From the NCBI RefSeq assembly GCF_014960965.1, contig NZ_CP063169.1, positions 4,125,581-4,189,580 on the forward strand: DNA of 64,000 nt, given 5' to 3'. How positions within the stretch are numbered: the stretch's first letter is position 1; each line of letters begins with the position of its first letter. Positions 59,084-64,000 of this stretch are shown one piece after another. The DNA is from Ruania alkalisoli. Lineage in GTDB: Bacteria > Actinomycetota > Actinomycetes > Actinomycetales > Beutenbergiaceae. Made by a program: the position numbers and the translations under genes. Under the pieces are notes generated by a model. That model was not told the origin of the DNA and ran no database searches. It worked only from the letters and a program-made list of their open reading frames with translations.

Positions 59084-61043
59084 GGGGACGGCGGGCCCTG
59101 AGCCGAGGCCAGAGACGGCCGGAGCGGCCGAAAAGCTGCCTGGCTCCGCGCAGACCTGGCGCCCGGCCATATCGGAACCGGTGATCCCGGATGAGCTGCG
59201 CCCTGCCCGGACGGGGCCGATACGGGAACGGCTCGGGGCCTGGCGCCGTCGTCACCTGCTGCGTGAGCAACGGGCGAAGGACACCTTCGAACGTTCCCGG
59301 CATCCCGAGCGCGGGCTTCCGGTTGCCTCCGGCCCGGCGGTGTGGACGTTCCTGCGATCCCTCTTGGCTGGGCGTCGCCGGATCCTCATCGGGCTGCTGG
59401 TGCTGCACGCCCTGGCCGCGGTGGCCGGGCTCGTGGTGCCGCAGATCCTGCGCCGCCTGGTCGATAACGCCGCTGCTGCTGACACCGCCGCGGCCACGCT
59501 GAACTCCCTTGCGCTGGCCGTCGCCGGAGTCGTGGTGGCGCAGGCGCTGCTGACGTTCGCCGCCCGGGCGATCTCCGCCGTCTTCGGTCAGGACCTGCTG
59601 GCCGCGGCGCGGGAGTACGTGGTGCACACGGTGCTGCGGCTGCCCCTGAGCAGGGTGGAAGGGGCCAGCACCGGGGACCTGGTCACGCGCGTGACGCGCG
59701 ACGTGGGCACGATGAGCGAGAGCGTGCGCTGGGGGCTCCCCCAGGCAGTGGTGGCACTGGTGACGGTGCTGCTGACGCTGGGCGCGATGATCTACAACTC
59801 GCCACTACTCTCCCTGCCGCTGCTGCTGTCGGTACCGGCGCTGGCATTCGCCGTCACCCGGTACCTCAAGCGCGCGCCCGCCGGCTACATCACCGAGGGC
59901 AAGACCTACTCCGACATCAACTCCACGCTCACCGAAACGGTGGAGGGAGCCCGCACGGTGGAGGCGTTCGGGCTCGGCGAGAAGCGCCGCGATCTCGGAG
60001 ACGACGACATCGAGGTGTCGGCCCAGGCGGAGCGGTACACGATGAGCCTGCGGAACCTGCTGTTCATCGTGATCGACTTCGCCTACAGCTCACCGTTAGT
60101 GTGGACGCTGCTGCTGGGAGGCGTGGGATACGCGAACGGCTGGGTGTCACTCGGCCAGCTGACCGCGGCGATCCTGTACATCCAGGCGGTAGTCGAGCCA
60201 CTGGACCGGTTGATCGCGAACGTGGACCGGCTGCAGGTGGGCGTGGCCTCCACCACCCGGCTTCTGGGGATCGCGGAAGTGCCGGCCGACCGGGAGCCCA
60301 CCGATCGGCAGCCGGACGGAGTGAAGCTGACGGGTGAGGACCTGCGCTTCGCCTACCGCGAAGGTCACGACGTGCTGCACGGAGTGGACGTGGACCTCCA
60401 GCCCGGGGAGCGGCTGGCGATCGTGGGACCCAGTGGATCAGGCAAGTCGACCCTGGGGCGCCTGCTCGCCGGGATCAACGGACCCCGGACGGGATCGGTC
60501 ACCGTGGGCGGGGTGGAACTGCTGGACCTGCGCTTGGATCTGCTCCGTACCGAGGTGGCCCTGGTGACTCAGGAGCACCACGTCTTCGTCGGCACGGTCC
60601 GCGACAACGTGGTCCTCGCTCGGGAGGACTCCGACGATGCGACCGTGATCGAGGCGCTCCGGGCCACCGGTGCGTGGGAGTGGGTGGAACGCCTGCCGGA
60701 GGGGCTGGGCACCGTCGTCGGCTCGGGCAAGGTCCGCCTGACGCCGGCCCAGGCGCAGCAGATCGCCCTGGCCCGGCTGGTGGTGGCCGATCCACACACG
60801 TTGGTGCTCGACGAGGCGACCAGCCTGATCGATCCGCGCACGGCCCGCACTCTCGAGGGGTCGATGTCCTCGCTGATGGAGGGGCGAGCCGTCGTGGCGA
60901 TCGCACACCGCCTGCACACCGCGCACGATGCGGACCGGATCGCCGTGGTGATCGACGGCCAGATCGCCGAGCTCGGTAGTCACGATGACCTGATGGCCGC
61001 CAACGGCGCCTACGCAGCGCTGTGGCGAGCCTGGACGTCCTGA
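59076..61043 (+). CDS. ABC exporter half-transporter, catalytic partner
   Basis: The 655-residue protein has an N-terminal Pro/Arg-rich tail of about 80 residues, six membrane helices (about 100-385) and an ATPase domain with intact Walker A VGPSGSGKST (about 450), Walker B TLVLDEATSLID (about 575) and H-loop IAHRLHT. Its signature is degenerate: LTPAQAQQ instead of LSGGQQQ (about 555). It complements the preceding protein, so the pair has one working and one dead ATP site. AGGAGG precedes ATG 59076, inside the end of the upstream gene. Such heterodimers export drugs, lipids or peptides; the cargo is not indicated. Confidence 0.9.
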   Translation: MTEGTAGPEPRPETAGAAEKLPGSAQTWRPAISEPVIPDELRPARTGPIRERLGAWRRRHLLREQRAKDTFERSRHPERGLPVASGPAVWTFLRSLLAGRRRILIGLLVLHALAAVAGLVVPQILRRLVDNAAAADTAAATLNSLALAVAGVVVAQALLTFAARAISAVFGQDLLAAAREYVVHTVLRLPLSRVEGASTGDLVTRVTRDVGTMSESVRWGLPQAVVALVTVLLTLGAMIYNSPLLSLPLLLSVPALAFAVTRYLKRAPAGYITEGKTYSDINSTLTETVEGARTVEAFGLGEKRRDLGDDDIEVSAQAERYTMSLRNLLFIVIDFAYSSPLVWTLLLGGVGYANGWVSLGQLTAAILYIQAVVEPLDRLIANVDRLQVGVASTTRLLGIAEVPADREPTDRQPDGVKLTGEDLRFAYREGHDVLHGVDVDLQPGERLAIVGPSGSGKSTLGRLLAGINGPRTGSVTVGGVELLDLRLDLLRTEVALVTQEHHVFVGTVRDNVVLAREDSDDATVIEALRATGAWEWVERLPEGLGTVVGSGKVRLTPAQAQQIALARLVVADPHTLVLDEATSLIDPRTARTLEGSMSSLMEGRAVVAIAHRLHTAHDADRIAVVIDGQIAELGSHDDLMAANGAYAALWRAWTS

Positions 61044-61076
61044 CGAGCCCAGTACCCGACCACACCCGGAGGCAAT

Positions 61077-61135
61077 CGACGGGAATGCTGCCAAACGAGG
61101 CCCCATAGACGCACTGGTTGGCAGTATTCCCGTCG
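61077..61135 (+). terminator. Long inverted repeat after the exporter genes
   Basis: Arms 61077-61094 and 61118-61135 (CGACGGGAATGCTGCCAA and its partner) pair at 17 of 18 positions across a 23-base loop, 34 bp past the exporter stop. It is probably a terminator, though the long loop and lack of a U tract leave an operator or repeat role open. The rest of the gap to 61324 shows no gene. Confidence 0.5.
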
Positions 61136-61324
61136 TCTTCATCCCAGCTGGGGCGCCGATCCCACCACGTGCGCTCATCGCTCACCCATGCACTGATCGA
61201 TTCCTGATCGAATCGGCCCTTTTGCTTGTTTTGATCGATATGACGTGATTGCATTCATCGTCGTACGGCGTGCCCCAGGTTCCCCTGGGGGAACGCCACA
61301 GTCACGGCAGAGCAAAGGAGCCTC

Positions 61325-64000
61325 ATGCACTCGATGTCGAGCGCAGGAACGCCCATCCCGGGCGCCGCGCCCGCCAGGTCAGGCCAGACGTCACGGACAC
61401 GGCGCCGCAGAGCCACCGGCGCCGCCGGTCTCCTGGCCGGAGCACTCGTCACAGGTTCGGCACTGGTGGCCGCGCCTGCCGCCGCCGAACCGTTCGACCC
61501 GGTCTCGGCGGCCGCGCACCTCGGCGCCGCGACCAGCGCCGGTACGTCCCTGCCGGAGTCGGTCTCGGACGGCACCACCGACCACGATGTCACCTGGGAC
61601 ATCGACGCGGACACGTTCGCGCTGCCGTACAGCACCGTCGAGGTGAGCGGAACAGCCAACGGCGAGGCCGTGACCGCCGTCGTGGAGGTCATCCCCCCAG
61701 CTGAGCACCCGCTCGCGTACTTCGTCGACGCTGGCCATGCCGGGGACGCGCAGGACCGGTGGTACTCCGCCGGGAGCGTGGACTCGCGCGCCTACACGGC
61801 GATCGAGACCCTCACCCCGCTCCAGAACGAGACACCGGATCAGCGTTTCGCGGATGGCACCACCTGGGGCTACACCTACGAGGTGCCGACCGACTACAAG
61901 CTCTCCGTCCCCGGTGGCGACCCTGCTTCCGGGACCGACCTGTCCTCCTTCGACAAGTTCGAGCTCGGGGCGCGCACCAACAGCGACCACCTCACCTACC
62001 GGCTCGACCTCACCCCGGGCACCTACACCCTGACCAGCGGCTTCTACGAGTTCTACGCGGGCCAGGACCGCTACCGGCAGATGGACCCGACGCTGACGTA
62101 CCAGCTGGATGGTGAGACCGCCTCCCAGACGCTGGACCGGGTGGCGATGAGCACCTCCGCGGGTGCTGCCGAACCGATCCAGGACACCAGCGCCTTCACG
62201 ATCCCCGAGGGAGCCAGCGAGACCTCCCTGACCTACCAGCAGTCCGGTGGCGAGGCACCGGTGCTCAGCTGGTTCGCGATCGCCGAAGGCGATGCCGAGG
62301 AGATCCTCGAGAGCGCGCTCGACAGCGCACCGGACTACGTGGACGTCACGATCGACGCGGCTGACATCGCCGCCGACAACGTCAACGGACTGACCTTCAA
62401 GGGCTTCGGAACGCTCAGCGCGAACAGCACCAGCGCCGTCCTGCTGGACTACAAGGCCGAGCACCCCGAGGCCTACGCCGAGCTCATCCGGATCCTCTTC
62501 GGCGGTGAGAACCCGATCATGAACCACGTCAAGATCGAGATGGGCAACGACCGGAACAACTCCACCGGCCCCGACGTGGCCACGATGCGCACCGAGGACG
62601 AGCCGGCCAACGTCACCCGCCACCCGGGCTTCCAGCTCGCGGCCGATGCCCTCGCGGTCAACCCCGACCTGCAGGTCTCCATCCTGCGGTGGAACGCCCC
62701 CGCCTGGGTGGAGAACAACGACGACATCTACACCTGGTACAAGAACACGATCCTGGCGGCCTACCGTGAGTACGGCTACATGGTCGACTACGTCAACCCG
62801 GGCGTGAACGAGCACAGTGCGGACCTGAGCTGGACCGAGGAGTTCGCCGATCGGGTGAGCACCGACACCACCGGCTACATCAGCGATGACCCGGCCCTGG
62901 CGGGGTTCCGCGACGGTGAGGCCGAGTTGTTCGCTCAGATCCAGACCGTGATCTCCGACGAGGTCGGCGTGGGCACCTTCGGCGACGAGATCATGGCTGA
63001 CGCCGACCTGCGCGAGGCAGTGGATGTCGCGGCTTACCACTACAGCCCCAACGATGACTCCAACGGCAACTTCACCCGGCTCGCGGACGAGTTCGACATG
63101 CAGGTGTGGAACAGCGAGGCGCAGGCGACCTTCTCCAACACCGCGTTCCGGCCGAACAACAACACCGCCGACCCGACCGTGGCGGGGACCGGGATCGGCG
63201 GGCACATCAGCTCCCTGGAGATGGCGAACACCATCGTCAAGGGCTTCGTGAACTCGCGCCGGAGCCACTTCATCTACCAGCCCGCCATCGGATCCTTCTA
63301 CGAGGGTGGTCAGTACTCGTTCAAGGAACTGGTCAGTGCCCGCGACCCGTGGTCAGGATGGATGCACTACGACGGCGGCCTGGCCGTTTTGCAGCACTTC
63401 TCCAGTTTCGCCGTGACCGGTTGGGAGAACGAGGACAACACCGCTGGGATCTGGCGGGCCGTGCCAGAGGCCAGCAGCTCGGGAGCCACCGGCACCAACC
63501 CGGTGGTCGGTCGCAACGGTGAGCCGAACTACCTCACTCTCGCCGCCCCGGACAGCTCGGACTTCTCCACCGTGATCGTCAACGACTCCGAGAAGACCCT
63601 CACCTATCGCCTGAACCCCGAGGGCTTCGGACTGGACGGCGCCCCGCTGGCCGTGTGGGAGACCCGCGCGGCCGAGGACGGCGAGGCGTTCAACGCCCAC
63701 TACAAGCAGCACGTTGGCGACGTCACCCCTGACGGCGGAGCGTACGTCGTCGAGGTCGCGCCGTTCTCGATGACCACCGTCACCTCCCTCGACGTGACCG
63801 GAGACGAGGGGTGGACCACCCCGCTGCCGGTGGAGGGCGAGCGCACCGTCCTGGACGCGGGGCTGGACTCCGGTGAGGGCGTGCTGTGGTCGGATGACTT
63901 CGACTACACCGAGCGCACCATCCCGCAGCTGACCGCCGAGGGCCAGGTGAGCACGCAGACCGACCCGTTCGTCGAGGCTCGCGGAGGCGAAACCGGAGCG
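61325..64000 (+). CDS. Secreted GH59-like galactosidase (3' end beyond the window)
   Basis: The frame from ATG 61325 (AAAGGAG just upstream) stays open to the last base, giving at least 892 residues. A signal peptide with Arg-rich n-region (RTRRRRATGAAGLLAGALVT) ends near AAPAAAEP (about residue 55). An Ig-like bacterial domain follows (STVEVSGTANGEAVTAVVEV), then the catalytic barrel beginning LTFKGFGTLSANSTSAVLL (about 350). Candidate acid/base Glu496 lies in VNPGVNEHSA and nucleophile Glu598 in QVWNSEAQATF, matching WNE and W-x-SE of galactocerebrosidase-type GH59 enzymes. A beta-sandwich and a further module start before the window ends (LWSDDFDYTERTIP, likely a laminin-G/GH-associated domain). 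It probably acts outside the cell on galactans or galactosides. GH30-like alternatives are less likely. Confidence 0.75.
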   Translation, partial: MHSMSSAGTPIPGAAPARSGQTSRTRRRRATGAAGLLAGALVTGSALVAAPAAAEPFDPVSAAAHLGAATSAGTSLPESVSDGTTDHDVTWDIDADTFALPYSTVEVSGTANGEAVTAVVEVIPPAEHPLAYFVDAGHAGDAQDRWYSAGSVDSRAYTAIETLTPLQNETPDQRFADGTTWGYTYEVPTDYKLSVPGGDPASGTDLSSFDKFELGARTNSDHLTYRLDLTPGTYTLTSGFYEFYAGQDRYRQMDPTLTYQLDGETASQTLDRVAMSTSAGAAEPIQDTSAFTIPEGASETSLTYQQSGGEAPVLSWFAIAEGDAEEILESALDSAPDYVDVTIDAADIAADNVNGLTFKGFGTLSANSTSAVLLDYKAEHPEAYAELIRILFGGENPIMNHVKIEMGNDRNNSTGPDVATMRTEDEPANVTRHPGFQLAADALAVNPDLQVSILRWNAPAWVENNDDIYTWYKNTILAAYREYGYMVDYVNPGVNEHSADLSWTEEFADRVSTDTTGYISDDPALAGFRDGEAELFAQIQTVISDEVGVGTFGDEIMADADLREAVDVAAYHYSPNDDSNGNFTRLADEFDMQVWNSEAQATFSNTAFRPNNNTADPTVAGTGIGGHISSLEMANTIVKGFVNSRRSHFIYQPAIGSFYEGGQYSFKELVSARDPWSGWMHYDGGLAVLQHFSSFAVTGWENEDNTAGIWRAVPEASSSGATGTNPVVGRNGEPNYLTLAAPDSSDFSTVIVNDSEKTLTYRLNPEGFGLDGAPLAVWETRAAEDGEAFNAHYKQHVGDVTPDGGAYVVEVAPFSMTTVTSLDVTGDEGWTTPLPVEGERTVLDAGLDSGEGVLWSDDFDYTERTIPQLTAEGQVSTQTDPFVEARGGETGA

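Noticed and set aside
61391-63268. 625-codon open frame on the minus strand opposite the GH59-like gene
   Set aside because: The plus strand carries a signal peptide, ribosome site and catalytic motifs; the antisense frame has none and is a composition artefact.

Overview
The window is about 70% G+C, uses GTG starts freely, and has strong AGGAGG-type ribosome sites with many ATGA/GTGA/TGATG overlaps. This fits a free-living high-G+C actinomycete. The protein flavour suggests Micrococcales, possibly the Ruaniaceae/Bogoriellaceae, but that placement is an inference. No rRNA, tRNA, CRISPR array or intact prophage was seen. Most of the window is a patchwork of sugar-acquisition loci, each with its own regulator, ABC importer and glycosidases.

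Layout. 1-10.8 kb: a glycan-degradation block (cut-off GH5-like DUF5060-type hydrolase, GH2 beta-galactosidase-like enzyme, lipoprotein plus two permeases, GH43-like propeller, six-hairpin glycosidase). 11.1-13.6 kb: one AT-richer gene encoding a HEPN-STAND NTPase-TPR-cold-shock-domain protein, the best candidate for a little-described system and probably an acquired defence gene. 13.8-16.7 kb: SorC regulator, divergent NAD-dependent epimerase/dehydrogenase and LacI regulator. 16.8-18.0 kb: wreckage of an ATPase gene and an AbiEii-like nucleotidyltransferase toxin, with an apparently intact antitoxin-like repressor. 18.1-22.4 kb: a translationally coupled operon that looks like D-apionolactone catabolism (lactonase ApnL, oxidoisomerase ApnO, decarboxylase-like OiaC) facing a FadR/GntR regulator. 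22.5-29.9 kb: holin-like membrane protein, WXG-like protein plus alpha/beta hydrolase, MacB-type ABC transporter, and a low-molecular-weight phosphatase with a fructosamine kinase. 30-34 kb: GH3 enzyme and purB, with palindromic repeats on both sides of purB.

34.1-44.2 kb: an LplABC-type importer on the minus strand, divergent from an operon that begins with an internally deleted GH95 fucosidase remnant and continues with a CoA-transferase, a signal-less solute-binding-protein homologue, a MaoC hydratase, a lactonase-type amidohydrolase and a Gfo/Idh/MocA oxidoreductase. A LacI regulator ends the block; a 12-bp operator-like sequence is shared between its own promoter and the importer promoter. 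44.5-55.9 kb: a long minus-strand operon (DHDPS-family aldolase, importer, TIM-barrel isomerase, two Gfo/Idh/MocA dehydrogenases, 2-hydroxyacid dehydrogenase, secreted BNR-repeat sialidase-like enzyme) with a divergent FadR/GntR regulator and two copies of a 20-bp operator-like sequence. 56.0-57.05 kb: a decayed IS481-like element with visible terminal inverted repeats. 57.1-61.0 kb: a heterodimeric ABC exporter with one strongly degenerate ATP site. 61.3 kb to the end: a secreted GH59-like galactosidase that runs off the window.

Taken together, the genes describe a plant-, algal- or animal-glycan scavenger: secreted glycosidases release sugars, cognate ABC importers take up oligosaccharides, intracellular glycosidases and dehydrogenase/lactonase/aldolase steps feed central metabolism, and LacI, SorC and FadR-type regulators switch each island separately.
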